Origin: Hungatella sp. UBA4396
Lineage (GTDB): Bacteria > Bacillota > Clostridia > Lachnospirales > Lachnospiraceae
Assembly (NCBI GenBank): GCA_002389905.1
Contig: DGRE01000062.1
Span: 1 to 13,877, forward strand
Length of the DNA stretch: 13,877 bases
Direction of reading: 5' to 3'
The notes under the pieces were generated by a model. That model was not told where the DNA came from. It did no database searches and saw only the letters and a list, made by a program, of their open reading frames with translations. The translations under genes were made by a program, and so were the position numbers. Positions 6,042-13,827 of this stretch are shown piece after piece. Each line of letters begins with the position of its first letter. The first letter of the stretch is position 1.

Positions 6042-7067
6042 ATGGAAAAAAGCGGCGTAAAAGAATTCCTTAAAAGGAAGAACGTCACCCTTACCGTGCG
6101 GACCTATCTCATTGATGCATTGGGTGCTATGGCATTTGGCCTTTTTGCATCTCTTTTGATCGGAACCATCTTCGGTACTTTGGGTCAGCAGCTCAATGTC
6201 AGCATGTTCAACGTAATTGCAGATTATGCAAAAAGCGCCACCGGGGCGGCCCTTGGCGTTGCAATTGCCCACTCCCTCCACTCCCCGCCTCTGGTTCTGT
6301 TTTCCGCTGCAACCGCGGGTGTTGCAGGAAACGCTCTTGGAGGACCGATAGGGGCCTTTGCCGCAACAGTGGTTGCAGCAGAGCTGGGTAAAATCGTTTC
6401 AAAGGAAACCCGGCTGGACATCCTGGTCACTCCAGGCGTCACTATCATCTCCGGCGTCCTCATTGCAAAATTCATAGGACCGGGAGTGGCCGGATTTATG
6501 AACTGGTTTGGCTCTATTGTAAAAACCTCTACAGAACTGCAGCCCTTCTTTATGGGAATTCTGGTATCAGCCCTCATCGGCATTGCCCTGACCCTTCCCA
6601 TAAGCAGTGCCGCCATCTGCATTGCCTTATCCCTTGACGGGCTGGCAGGAGGCGCCGCCACCGCCGGATGCTGTGCACAAATGATTGGGTTTGCCGTTCT
6701 CTCCTTCCGGGAAAACGGAGTAGGCGGCCTCATGGCCCAGGGGCTTGGGACCAGCATGCTGCAGATGGGGAATATTGTAAAAAATCCCAAGGTCTGGATT
6801 CCTCCCACTTTGGCCTCCATGATCACCGGCCCTATTGCTACCATGGTATTTCAATTAAAAAATATCCCCGCCGGCTCCGGAATGGGAACCTGTGGACTGG
6901 TAGGCCCCATCGGAGTTTTCACCGCCATGGGAAACAGCCTCAATACGTGGCTGGGAATTTTATTTATCTGCTTTCTTCTCCCTGCCGTTCTTTCCCTTTT
7001 CTTCGGTGAAATACTGAGAAAAGCCGGATGGATCAAATTCGGAGATTTAAAGCTGGATTTAAAATAG
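6042..7067 (+). CDS. Orphan PTS EIIC-like membrane protein (PTS_EIIC_2, PfoR type)
   Basis: A 341-residue polytopic membrane protein with about eight or more hydrophobic segments and glycine-rich loops ('LIDALGAMAFG', 'NALGGPIGAFAATVVAAELG', 'GMGTCGLVGPIGV'). These match the stand-alone EIIC family that includes Clostridium perfringens PfoR. No EIIA or EIIB domain is fused, and none lies beside it in the same orientation, so transport by itself through the PTS is not evident. PfoR was named as a regulator of perfringolysin O in C. perfringens; its biochemical role remains unclear, and that name should not imply toxin control here. The ATG at 6042 is preceded by AAAGGAG 9 nt upstream. It is a single-gene unit with its own promoter and terminator, convergent with the mannose-family PTS operon. 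A functional link to that PTS is possible but unproven. Confidence 0.82.
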   Translation: MEKSGVKEFLKRKNVTLTVRTYLIDALGAMAFGLFASLLIGTIFGTLGQQLNVSMFNVIADYAKSATGAALGVAIAHSLHSPPLVLFSAATAGVAGNALGGPIGAFAATVVAAELGKIVSKETRLDILVTPGVTIISGVLIAKFIGPGVAGFMNWFGSIVKTSTELQPFFMGILVSALIGIALTLPISSAAICIALSLDGLAGGAATAGCCAQMIGFAVLSFRENGVGGLMAQGLGTSMLQMGNIVKNPKVWIPPTLASMITGPIATMVFQLKNIPAGSGMGTCGLVGPIGVFTAMGNSLNTWLGILFICFLLPAVLSLFFGEILRKAGWIKFGDLKLDLK

Positions 7068-7097
7068 CCTTCTACAAAATAAAAACATACAAAATTT

Positions 7098-7143
7098 GCC
7101 GTTCCATTCACCCCACACATTAAGGTAAATGGAACGGCTTTTT
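7098..7143 (+). terminator. Rho-independent terminator of the EIIC-like gene
   Basis: A 15-bp stem with one C-A mismatch (7098-7112 with 7124-7138; GCCGTTCCATT paired with AATGGAACGGC) encloses an 11-nt loop and is followed by TTTTT. On the minus strand the stem is followed by AAATTTTG, so it may also weakly end the PTS operon whose last stop codon is at 7185. Confidence 0.85.
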
Positions 7144-7184
7144 CATGAAATCAACAAAAAACATTTGGCTTTTGTACAGCCCTG

Positions 7185-7592
7185 CTATTCATCCTCCTGA
7201 TCCTCACTGCCATGATACTCATTAACATAAATCAAATGACTTCGGGATTCCTCTACAATTCTTCCAATCTGATCCTTTGTCAGGGGCCTGTCTTCTGGCT
7301 GGAGCACCAGGCTCAGTGCACAAGGCAGGTTAATTCCGCAAATCAGATGTCTGCAATCATTCATATAAGAATAAAATTTCTGGTTCACGCTTCCGCCCAG
7401 CATATCCGTCATAATTACAACTTCATCTTCCTGGGAAAAAGTTTCAAACACACACCTGATTTGCTCTTCCAGATCCCTTTCATCCATATATGCACTGATT
7501 TCAATGATATCTGTTTTGGAGGTAAGGAATTCAAGAGTACCCTTGAGCCCGCAGGCCAGCAGATGATGCGATGCAATTACAAACCTTCTCAT
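7185..7592 (-). CDS. PTS EIIA component, mannose/sorbose family
   Basis: A 135-residue soluble EIIA of the mannose class. It accepts phosphate from HPr and passes it to the EIIB of the same operon. The N-terminal 'FVIASHHLLACGL' aligns with the family start; His9 is the expected phosphorylation site. 'IMTDMLGGSVNQKFYSY' matches the conserved 'D(L/M)xGGSxxN' loop. The ATG at 7592 is preceded by AAGGAG 7 nt upstream, overlapping the stop codon of the hydrolase gene. It is the last gene of the operon and is split from EIIB, EIIC and EIID by the hydrolase gene. That is unusual but does not prevent function, since EIIA is diffusible. There is no EIIB fused to it, unlike E. coli ManX. Confidence 0.9.
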   Translation of the reverse strand: MRRFVIASHHLLACGLKGTLEFLTSKTDIIEISAYMDERDLEEQIRCVFETFSQEDEVVIMTDMLGGSVNQKFYSYMNDCRHLICGINLPCALSLVLQPEDRPLTKDQIGRIVEESRSHLIYVNEYHGSEDQEDE

Positions 7593-7603
7593 GTACTCTC
7601 TCC

Positions 7604-8827
7604 TTACAAGCTGTCAATGATTTTCTTTACATACTGTTCCGCCTCTCCCTGTGGAAATGGGGTAGACATGCTTTCATAACCTTTTCCGTATTCATCCTGT
7701 TCTACAATATATCCAACGCTGCAATTGGCGTACCCACACACAATCCGCATTTTTGCATCCATGGACTCCTTGATCTGCATGCCAAAAGCAGAAAACAGCT
7801 CTCCCGGTATGGTCACCATATCTAAGTCACCCATACGGCAAATAATGGTTTTCAGGGTCACATCAATGCTTCCCTTTTCCAACTTCTGCTTTAACTGGCG
7901 AATTCCACTCCATAAAAGCTTCTTACTGTCCTCTGTTACCGCTGCCTCCAGATTTTTCTCATTCTCTTGGATCTGAACCATGATCTGATCCCTGTTATAC
8001 ACGTGTCTCACCGTGTATTCCAAGGTTTTCACCGTTCCCGCCGCCAGATGGCAGGGGCGTTCCGTCTCCGCAAAACGGTCAATCTGGGACATGACCTCAT
8101 CCCTCACCCGCAGCAGTTCCTTCTCATCATTTCCTTTCCTGTACTGACGGTTTCCCATATCGCCGCTGGCTCCCTGCATGGTAATAAATGTTGTCTTGTA
8201 TTTCTCATCCAGGGCCTTTCCTATATTTCCCAGCAGATCAGAACTAATCTTCATATTATGAATTCCCAGCACCGTGGGATGGCAGGAAAAGTTAAAAATT
8301 CCGGCTGCAACATGACCTGCACTGCGAAACAGGATCATATTGACCTCTTTGTCTCCAGGCTTATCCTTATCATTCCGGTTCCCATATACACCGTCAATTC
8401 TGCCTTTTACCATATATGGTGTCACTTCCAGAAATCCCCGGTCAAAGCATTCATCCACTGCTTCAAACAACCGGGTCACCATATAGTGCCGGTAATCGGC
8501 CTTTCTCCAGTTTCTGTCTTCCCCTTCATTTTCATAACTCACATCAGGCCCGGAATGTGTGTGAATGGAAGAAATGACGATGTGTTCCATTGGAACCGAA
8601 TATTTTGCCGATATTGCAGTGCGGATATAGTCAGTAATAGCCTGTTCCAGCCTGCAGATATCCAGGGTCACCCATACATATGTTTCACCATCAACTTCAA
8701 GCACCAATGTTCTGCAGTACAGTTCATCCATAACTCCGATGGACTTTCCAGTCCTCATGGCATATCCTCTCATATACATAGGAAACAAAGGAGTAATAAT
8801 GCGTTTTGATGCACTTACTTTAACCAT
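7604..8827 (-). CDS. Neutral/alkaline ceramidase-family zinc hydrolase, cytoplasmic
   Basis: A 407-residue protein of the neutral/alkaline non-lysosomal ceramidase family (PF04734), lacking a signal peptide. The expected zinc ligands can be aligned: 'IHTHSGP' (His89, His91), 'FSCHPTVLG' (His183), 'IPGELFSAFG' (Glu343) and 'CSVGYIVEQDEY' (Tyr373). The loop that carries the nucleophile in true ceramidases ('GDVSPN') reads 'GASGDMGN' (219-226), with Gly225 in the Ser position. It is also much shorter than classical ceramidases (usually over 600 residues), lacking their C-terminal Ig-like domain. True ceramide hydrolysis is therefore unlikely. A zinc-dependent hydrolase acting on the imported, phosphorylated PTS substrate is my inference from context. 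The ATG at 8827 has AGGTGA 5 nt upstream; the alternative GTG at 8836 has poor spacing. The gene lies 15 bp after EIID and 11 bp before EIIA. Confidence 0.8.
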   Translation of the reverse strand: MVKVSASKRIITPLFPMYMRGYAMRTGKSIGVMDELYCRTLVLEVDGETYVWVTLDICRLEQAITDYIRTAISAKYSVPMEHIVISSIHTHSGPDVSYENEGEDRNWRKADYRHYMVTRLFEAVDECFDRGFLEVTPYMVKGRIDGVYGNRNDKDKPGDKEVNMILFRSAGHVAAGIFNFSCHPTVLGIHNMKISSDLLGNIGKALDEKYKTTFITMQGASGDMGNRQYRKGNDEKELLRVRDEVMSQIDRFAETERPCHLAAGTVKTLEYTVRHVYNRDQIMVQIQENEKNLEAAVTEDSKKLLWSGIRQLKQKLEKGSIDVTLKTIICRMGDLDMVTIPGELFSAFGMQIKESMDAKMRIVCGYANCSVGYIVEQDEYGKGYESMSTPFPQGEAEQYVKKIIDSL

Positions 8828-8842
8828 TCTCTTCACCTGCCT

Positions 8843-9643
8843 TTATGCCAGTATTCCAAAGGCAGAACAAGCCATGGAAAACAGAATGACCAACAGAATA
8901 ATTGTGGTAACCTTCATCCCTTTTTTCCCGATCAGCTTATAGAGAGCCCACACGGTCAACACCGAGATCATGGAGGGTAATATCCGGTCTAAAAGCTCTG
9001 ACGCAGCCATATTGACTTCCCCCATCTGGAAGGTCAGGGGCGTACCGGCTGTTACCACAGTAGCAGCCAACGCTCCTACCACAGTAAGCCCCAGAACAGA
9101 AGCTGCATCCGTAATCTGTGCAATCCTTCCTCCAAATTTTGTGATCAGCTTTGTTCCTTCTCTGTATCCGATCCACATAAGCTGGGTCCGGAAAATGATA
9201 AATGCCACATTGGTCAGCAGCCATAGAATGGTTCCCACCGGATTTCCCTCTAAGGCCATGTATCCAGCAATGGACCCCATTATGGTGGGTAGCAGTGTCC
9301 ATATCAGAGTATCGCCGATGCCAGCCAAAGGCCCCATTAAACTGACTTTAATATTCTGAACCGCATCTACAGATGAAATTCCTTCCTTATCCTCCAATGC
9401 CAGAGTGGCACCGAGCACCAGATTGGCGATCCATGGATGGGTATTGAAATACCGGAAATGATTATTTAGAGCCTCTACATATTCATCGTCATCCTTATAA
9501 ATTTTCCTTAAAAGAGGACCAATGCCAAACACCACAGCCGGAGCCAGCTGGGTATCATAGTTAAATGTGGTAACTGCCATCAAAGACCATCTGCACGCAC
9601 CCTTTACACAATCTTTTTTTGTCAATACCGGTTCTCTATTCAT
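8843..9643 (-). CDS. PTS EIID membrane component, mannose/sorbose family
   Basis: A 266-residue membrane subunit that with EIIC forms the sugar channel of mannose-class PTS. The N-terminal cytoplasmic part contains the family signatures 'NYDTQLAPAVVFGIGPLLRKIY', 'FNTHPWIANLVLGATLALE' and 'KVSLMGPLAGIGDTL'; hydrophobic segments fill the C-terminal half, which ends in a membrane helix. The ATG at 9643 overlaps the end of the EIIC gene by 8 bp and has AGGAGG 8 nt upstream, so translation is probably coupled. An upstream in-frame start at 9661 is less likely. Subunit identity is certain; substrate cannot be read from the sequence. Confidence 0.93.
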   Translation of the reverse strand: MNREPVLTKKDCVKGACRWSLMAVTTFNYDTQLAPAVVFGIGPLLRKIYKDDDEYVEALNNHFRYFNTHPWIANLVLGATLALEDKEGISSVDAVQNIKVSLMGPLAGIGDTLIWTLLPTIMGSIAGYMALEGNPVGTILWLLTNVAFIIFRTQLMWIGYREGTKLITKFGGRIAQITDAASVLGLTVVGALAATVVTAGTPLTFQMGEVNMAASELLDRILPSMISVLTVWALYKLIGKKGMKVTTIILLVILFSMACSAFGILA

Positions 9644-10406
9644 CTTCCAATCCTCCTGCAAAGCCTAATGTTCCTCTTGCTTCATTGTCTGTGTAGAATT
9701 TATATGCCAGAGCTGTTCCTAGCAGGGCCACGCCCAGCACCGGAATCTTTAAGTAGGCGCTTACCACAAAACCGATGAGAATATAGTTAAAATATTTCTT
9801 GGCAGGCATATAATGAAGCAGCATGGCAATGCCAAGTCCGGGAAGCAGCTTTCCTGCCACCGCCAATCCGCCGGTGACCCAGGCAGGAAGCACATCTAAA
9901 ATAGCCTGAACAATGGGAGCGCCTGCTGTCAGCGCAACCGCTGTGGGAAACGACATGAATACTGCAACCATGACCGGGCATAAGAGCAGAATCCGGTACA
10001 TTTTCTTAAACTCCCTGGCATTGGCATAACGCTGTGACTTTTGTGCAATAAAAGAATTGCATATCTTGTACAGCACATCCATCTGTACCCCCAGCATTCC
10101 TACGGGAAGACCGATGGTCAGACCCACTTCCGGTCCCTGGCCGGTGGTTTTTGCAAAGGCACAGGCAATGATGGTTGCAACACCGTAGTCCGGCACCGAA
10201 GAGCCCCCGATGGCCGCAACACCCAGGGACATGAGTGTAAATGTACCTCCTATATAAAGTCCGATGTTTAAATCTCCTAAAATCAGACCGCAGATCATAC
10301 CCACAATCGCCGGCCTCGCATGGGTCAGAGAAAGGCCCCTCCGGTCTAAGTTAATGCCTGCTGCCACTAAAATCAAAGCAATGATCTGCCATGTAGCTAA
10401 TGTCAT
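9636..10406 (-). CDS. PTS EIIC membrane component, mannose/sorbose family
   Basis: A 256-residue polytopic membrane protein, the EIIC (EII-Sor) subunit of the transporter. Family features include 'GMICGLILGDLNIGLYIGGT', 'GGSSVPDYGVATIIACAFA' and 'GLPVGMLGVQMDVLYKICN', with about seven hydrophobic segments. The ATG at 10406 has AGGAGG 7 nt upstream. It starts 13 bp after the EIIB gene and overlaps EIID. EIIC and EIID together translocate the sugar while EIIB phosphorylates it at the cytoplasmic face. Confidence 0.93.
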   Translation of the reverse strand: MTLATWQIIALILVAAGINLDRRGLSLTHARPAIVGMICGLILGDLNIGLYIGGTFTLMSLGVAAIGGSSVPDYGVATIIACAFAKTTGQGPEVGLTIGLPVGMLGVQMDVLYKICNSFIAQKSQRYANAREFKKMYRILLLCPVMVAVFMSFPTAVALTAGAPIVQAILDVLPAWVTGGLAVAGKLLPGLGIAMLLHYMPAKKYFNYILIGFVVSAYLKIPVLGVALLGTALAYKFYTDNEARGTLGFAGGLEDE

Positions 10407-10419
10407 CTCTCATATCCTC

Positions 10420-10905
10420 CTATCTTAAAAAATCATCCAGATTTACAACAGAATCTGCCGGCACATACTGGGCATAGATTTTTGTTCCTCCCGATGCCAG
10501 CTCCTTGTATGCCGCAATTTCATGATCCGTTGCATAGGCTCTTTGGTAAAGCTTTACACTGTGTTCTTCCTCAGCGGGGTGGGCGGTTCCTCCTACCACC
10601 AGCTCCGGAATTTTGACCCCGGCCTCTTTCAGTTTCAGCAAAGTCACAGGACTTCTGACGATTACAAATACGTTATGATCCTCATATTTTCCCGCTTTAA
10701 AGTTGTTGACAGCCTTCTCCTCTGTGATAATGGAAATAGCCATGCCTGTTGGCCTTGCCAGCTTCATACTGGCCTTTGTCAATTCATTATCAGCCACTCC
10801 GTCGTCAATGATCATGATTCTGTGAGCACCTGAACGGCCTGCCCACTGTGTCGCCACAATTCCATGAAGCAAACGATTGTCAATTCTTGCTAGTGTAATA
10901 CCCAT
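10420..10905 (-). CDS. PTS EIIB component, mannose/sorbose family
   Basis: A 161-residue soluble EIIB. The N-terminal 'LARIDNRLLHGIVATQW' carries the conserved phosphorylated histidine, His14, which receives phosphate from EIIA and donates it to the sugar. Further family signatures are 'IMIIDDGVADNE', 'IVRSPVTLLKL' and 'VVGGTAHPAEE'. The start is preceded by AGGAG about 7 nt upstream, and the gene follows the regulator by only 11 bp. Besides transport, EIIB of this class phosphorylates the second PRD of LevR-type regulators as a negative signal when substrate is absent (known for Bacillus subtilis LevE/LevR). The neighbouring regulator keeps that site. Confidence 0.95.
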   Translation of the reverse strand: MGITLARIDNRLLHGIVATQWAGRSGAHRIMIIDDGVADNELTKASMKLARPTGMAISIITEEKAVNNFKAGKYEDHNVFVIVRSPVTLLKLKEAGVKIPELVVGGTAHPAEEEHSVKLYQRAYATDHEIAAYKELASGGTKIYAQYVPADSVVNLDDFLR

Positions 10906-10916
10906 ACCATTTTCTC

Positions 10917-13661
10917 CTATTCGTCCTGTCCTCTTCCTTCCGGAACCAGGTTCATGGACTTATTCTTTAAGTTTAAATTAATGTAGTCATAGATATAAGC
11001 AATTTCGCTGACCGGAAACTCTACCTTGTAGTGGGTCGAAATGTCCTGAAAACACTCCTTCACAATCCCGATAAAATCCCCGTGTTTTTCCTGAAAGCTT
11101 TCCAAATCCTGATAATTCTCAATAGCGGCCCTGGTCACCAGACGTTCCACCAGACAGCAAAGATGGACATACAGTCCGATGATAATGTTTCCTTCAAGTG
11201 AGCGTCCCGTAATCCGCACAAGGCGGGTCACCGACTGTTCCACCTCATCAAGCAGCTTGCCAGGATTCAAAATAGTGATAAATTCCACCAGATTCTGAAG
11301 GGTAAAATTTTTCAGCATGTTCTGGTTGAATACTTCCATCTGCTCCTGATCCAGATAATCGGAAAATATCCAGTTTAACTGCTCCGTGGCTTTCATGGAA
11401 ATAATATCCTCCAGGGCGATGAAGGGAACCCCTTCGATTTCCGGATTAAAGAGGCCGATGATGCACCTCACCCGATAGTTGGAAAATATCTGGTCATTGC
11501 TTCCGTTTTTCACCAGGCGGTAATAGTCGTAAGCGATGAACCGAACCGGGATGCATGCTTCAGAGCTGGCAAGAATCAGTTCCTTAATTTTCTCCGCCGT
11601 ACCAATGCCGTTTTCCCCGCTGAAAATAACAGCCTCCTCCTTGGGCACATTGCTGATAATCCGGTATGTACAGGTGTTGTTTTCGCTGGCACCCTTTAAA
11701 ATCTCCTCCATACTCTTATTGGCACAGATTCCTATACCAATGTCAACAGCCAAAGCAGTAGAAATATTATTGATGATTCCGATGTTTACTCCGGTTAGCC
11801 CTCTCACATCCCGGTGTATCTGCTCCAGAGAACCCATATCCACCATCAGAACAATATCCCTGCATATAACGTACCGCTCAATGTGCTTTTCCAGCACCCT
11901 GGCTACATCCTGGCACTGCATATCCAAAGGCATGTCAATGGCTTCAAACACCTTTTTTCCAATGATCTGGTTGGCCGCATCCGCAATGCTGGAGGCAGTG
12001 GAATAGCCGTGGCTTAAAATAATTCCCGTTGTCGAAAAAACCTCTATGGATTCGTTCTGGCTCTTAATGTTCAGCAGAAGAAATAGTTGGTTTAAATTAT
12101 CTAGCTCCACATCCAGATTCTGCTTTACCAGCCCAGCTACCTTAGCGCTGATCATGCTCTCCTTTGCCAGATTCAGCCGCATCACCTGGAGCAGAGAGAA
12201 TATTTCATTCTCATTACTCCTTACCCATTTAGAGACAATGTGATCCGCACGAAGCTGGATGTAGAGACAGCGTGCCAGCAGATAGCTGTATTTCCTGGAA
12301 AGACTCACGCCGTAGGTCTCCCCCACTGTCTCAAAAATCTGGTTGATCATCTGTTCGTAATTGGATATCTTCATATTCACCAGTTTTTGACTGTAGATCA
12401 GGTAGTCATAATAGCCTTTTAAGTGAAGCTGGCAGGATTTCAGCAGCTCATCAAACCGGAGGGCTCCCTTTTTAAAGTCCTGGTATTCATCGAGAATCAA
12501 CTGGAAATACTGGACGATCTGCTCGAAGGAAGTGTCCTTATTGTAGCTGTTCATATGGATCAGCTCCTCTTCCAGATTGGTTCCGAATTTTAAATCCGAA
12601 AGCATATAATCCGGAAGATTGTAAGTCCCTATAGCAATTCCCTCCGGAGTTTTCCCTAAATAAGCCCCGGCACAGCTGCTGGTAATGCAGGCTTTCAGCT
12701 CGTCGATATTACTTTCAAAAGGATATTCCAGAATGCAGTGAAAGGCCCTCTTGCTGATACTCACATCCACCCCCATGCGCTGCCCTTCTCTTCTTAAAAA
12801 AGAAACCAGCATCTCTTCCTTCTCATCAATGGTTCTTTCATTTAAAGAAGGTACTGGAATTACAATAGGAATCTGTCTGGCAAATGCCTTAAACAGTGTT
12901 TCTCCCGGTGGCCTGGAAGTGGCAAATATCAGCCTTGCCCCAGAGCTGCACACTCCATTAGAATGAAATGTCTTATACTGTCCGCTGATCAAAAATGAAA
13001 AGATCAGCTCCTGTCCTGCTGACGGCAGATGGTCAATTTCATCAAAGAACAGAATTCCCCCATCAGCCCTGGCAAGCCATCCCTTTTCCTTCTGGTCTCC
13101 GCACAAGCTTCTTGCAAAGTTTTCCAAGTCACCTGCATATTCCGTGCAGTCCACTGCAATATACTGCTTATCTTCCCCAATGACTTTCTCATTCTTCCCA
13201 TATTCAAACATCAGTCTGGAAAGAAAGGACTTGCCCGTGCCGTTGGCGCCGTACAGCAAAACAGGCAGACCATTGGGTGGATACTGGATCGCAGCCTTAC
13301 ACTGCTCAATACAGGGACTTAAACTCAGGTAATGCCCCACTGCCTTCTGAAAATCCTTTTTGGATTCCTTGCTGCGGTTCTTGATCATGAACTCATCGAG
13401 GCCTGAAAATATACATGTATCAAAAGTCACCAAAGAGCTTCGTTCCACACTTCTTTTATGAAAAAAGTATACCGGGCGTGAATTGACCTTAATAGCAAGC
13501 TTCTCCTTTACCAGGTCATTGAGATACTGGCTTGCAAGATTTCTGGATATGTTCAGAGTTTCACTGATATCATTGGCTGTAAAATGTTTTAAATCCTGCA
13601 GTGAAAAATTACGGCTTATTTTTTCCAGATAATTGAAAATTTCTTCTCTGGTGCTGAGCAT
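10917..13661 (-). CDS. LevR-family PTS-responsive AAA+ transcriptional regulator without GAFTGA
   Basis: A 914-residue multidomain regulator. A winged-helix DNA-binding domain occupies residues 1-75 ('TANDISETLNISRNLASQYL'). The AAA+ domain (about 100-350) has Walker A GANGTGKS (138-145) and Walker B GILFFDE (202-208). A PRD-like helical region follows (about 400-530), then an EIIA-Man-like domain with 'LSHGYSTASSIADAAN' (His551), an EIIB-like region (about 675-765) and a second PRD (about 780-905) with His833 in 'LYVHLCCLVERL'. Three departures from the LevR norm are visible: no GAFTGA segment between Gly188 and Lys193, Cys465 where the first PRD usually has its His, and Gly682 where EIIB-like domains often have Cys. 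The ATG at 13661 has AGGAG 8 nt upstream. It is the first gene of the PTS operon, so it probably controls its own transcript. Family placement is firm; dependence on sigma-54 is doubtful. Confidence 0.9.
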   Translation of the reverse strand: MLSTREEIFNYLEKISRNFSLQDLKHFTANDISETLNISRNLASQYLNDLVKEKLAIKVNSRPVYFFHKRSVERSSLVTFDTCIFSGLDEFMIKNRSKESKKDFQKAVGHYLSLSPCIEQCKAAIQYPPNGLPVLLYGANGTGKSFLSRLMFEYGKNEKVIGEDKQYIAVDCTEYAGDLENFARSLCGDQKEKGWLARADGGILFFDEIDHLPSAGQELIFSFLISGQYKTFHSNGVCSSGARLIFATSRPPGETLFKAFARQIPIVIPVPSLNERTIDEKEEMLVSFLRREGQRMGVDVSISKRAFHCILEYPFESNIDELKACITSSCAGAYLGKTPEGIAIGTYNLPDYMLSDLKFGTNLEEELIHMNSYNKDTSFEQIVQYFQLILDEYQDFKKGALRFDELLKSCQLHLKGYYDYLIYSQKLVNMKISNYEQMINQIFETVGETYGVSLSRKYSYLLARCLYIQLRADHIVSKWVRSNENEIFSLLQVMRLNLAKESMISAKVAGLVKQNLDVELDNLNQLFLLLNIKSQNESIEVFSTTGIILSHGYSTASSIADAANQIIGKKVFEAIDMPLDMQCQDVARVLEKHIERYVICRDIVLMVDMGSLEQIHRDVRGLTGVNIGIINNISTALAVDIGIGICANKSMEEILKGASENNTCTYRIISNVPKEEAVIFSGENGIGTAEKIKELILASSEACIPVRFIAYDYYRLVKNGSNDQIFSNYRVRCIIGLFNPEIEGVPFIALEDIISMKATEQLNWIFSDYLDQEQMEVFNQNMLKNFTLQNLVEFITILNPGKLLDEVEQSVTRLVRITGRSLEGNIIIGLYVHLCCLVERLVTRAAIENYQDLESFQEKHGDFIGIVKECFQDISTHYKVEFPVSEIAYIYDYINLNLKNKSMNLVPEGRGQDE

Positions 13662-13702
13662 ACATTCATCTCCTGTCTGTGTTTGCGTACCTGATATGCT
13701 TC

Positions 13703-13708
13703 ATTATA
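13703..13708 (-). promoter_or_regulatory. Possible -10 element of the regulator-PTS operon
   Basis: The minus strand reads TATAAT, a perfect sigma-A -10 hexamer, 41 bp before the regulator start codon, inside an AT-rich stretch. No clear -35 is found at 16-18 bp, so an activator may be needed. No -24/-12 sigma-54 promoter was seen here. Confidence 0.4.
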
Positions 13709-13806
13709 CAAATTTTCCTCAAAAATAAAATAGGCTTTTATACATTTCGCCACTCTTTTGCTGTATTCATCAGTAGTTTATAGGAAAAAGTATCATTTCC
13801 ATTTGT

Positions 13807-13827
13807 ATCGACACTGTCATCGACACT
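13807..13827. repeat. Short direct repeat upstream of the PTS operon
   Basis: ATCGACACT occurs at 13807-13815 and again at 13819-13827, with a 12-bp period, about 100 bp upstream of the TATAAT element. The distance suits an activator site, but no binding protein can be assigned. Confidence 0.4.

Noticed and set aside
8828..8836. GTG start at 8836 for the ceramidase-like gene
   Set aside because: The purine-rich site is only 3 nt from the GTG, whereas AGGTGA is well placed for the ATG at 8827.
13681..13700. Catabolite-response-element-like sequence near the regulator start
   Set aside because: Only a partial match around the central CG; key flanking bases disagree.
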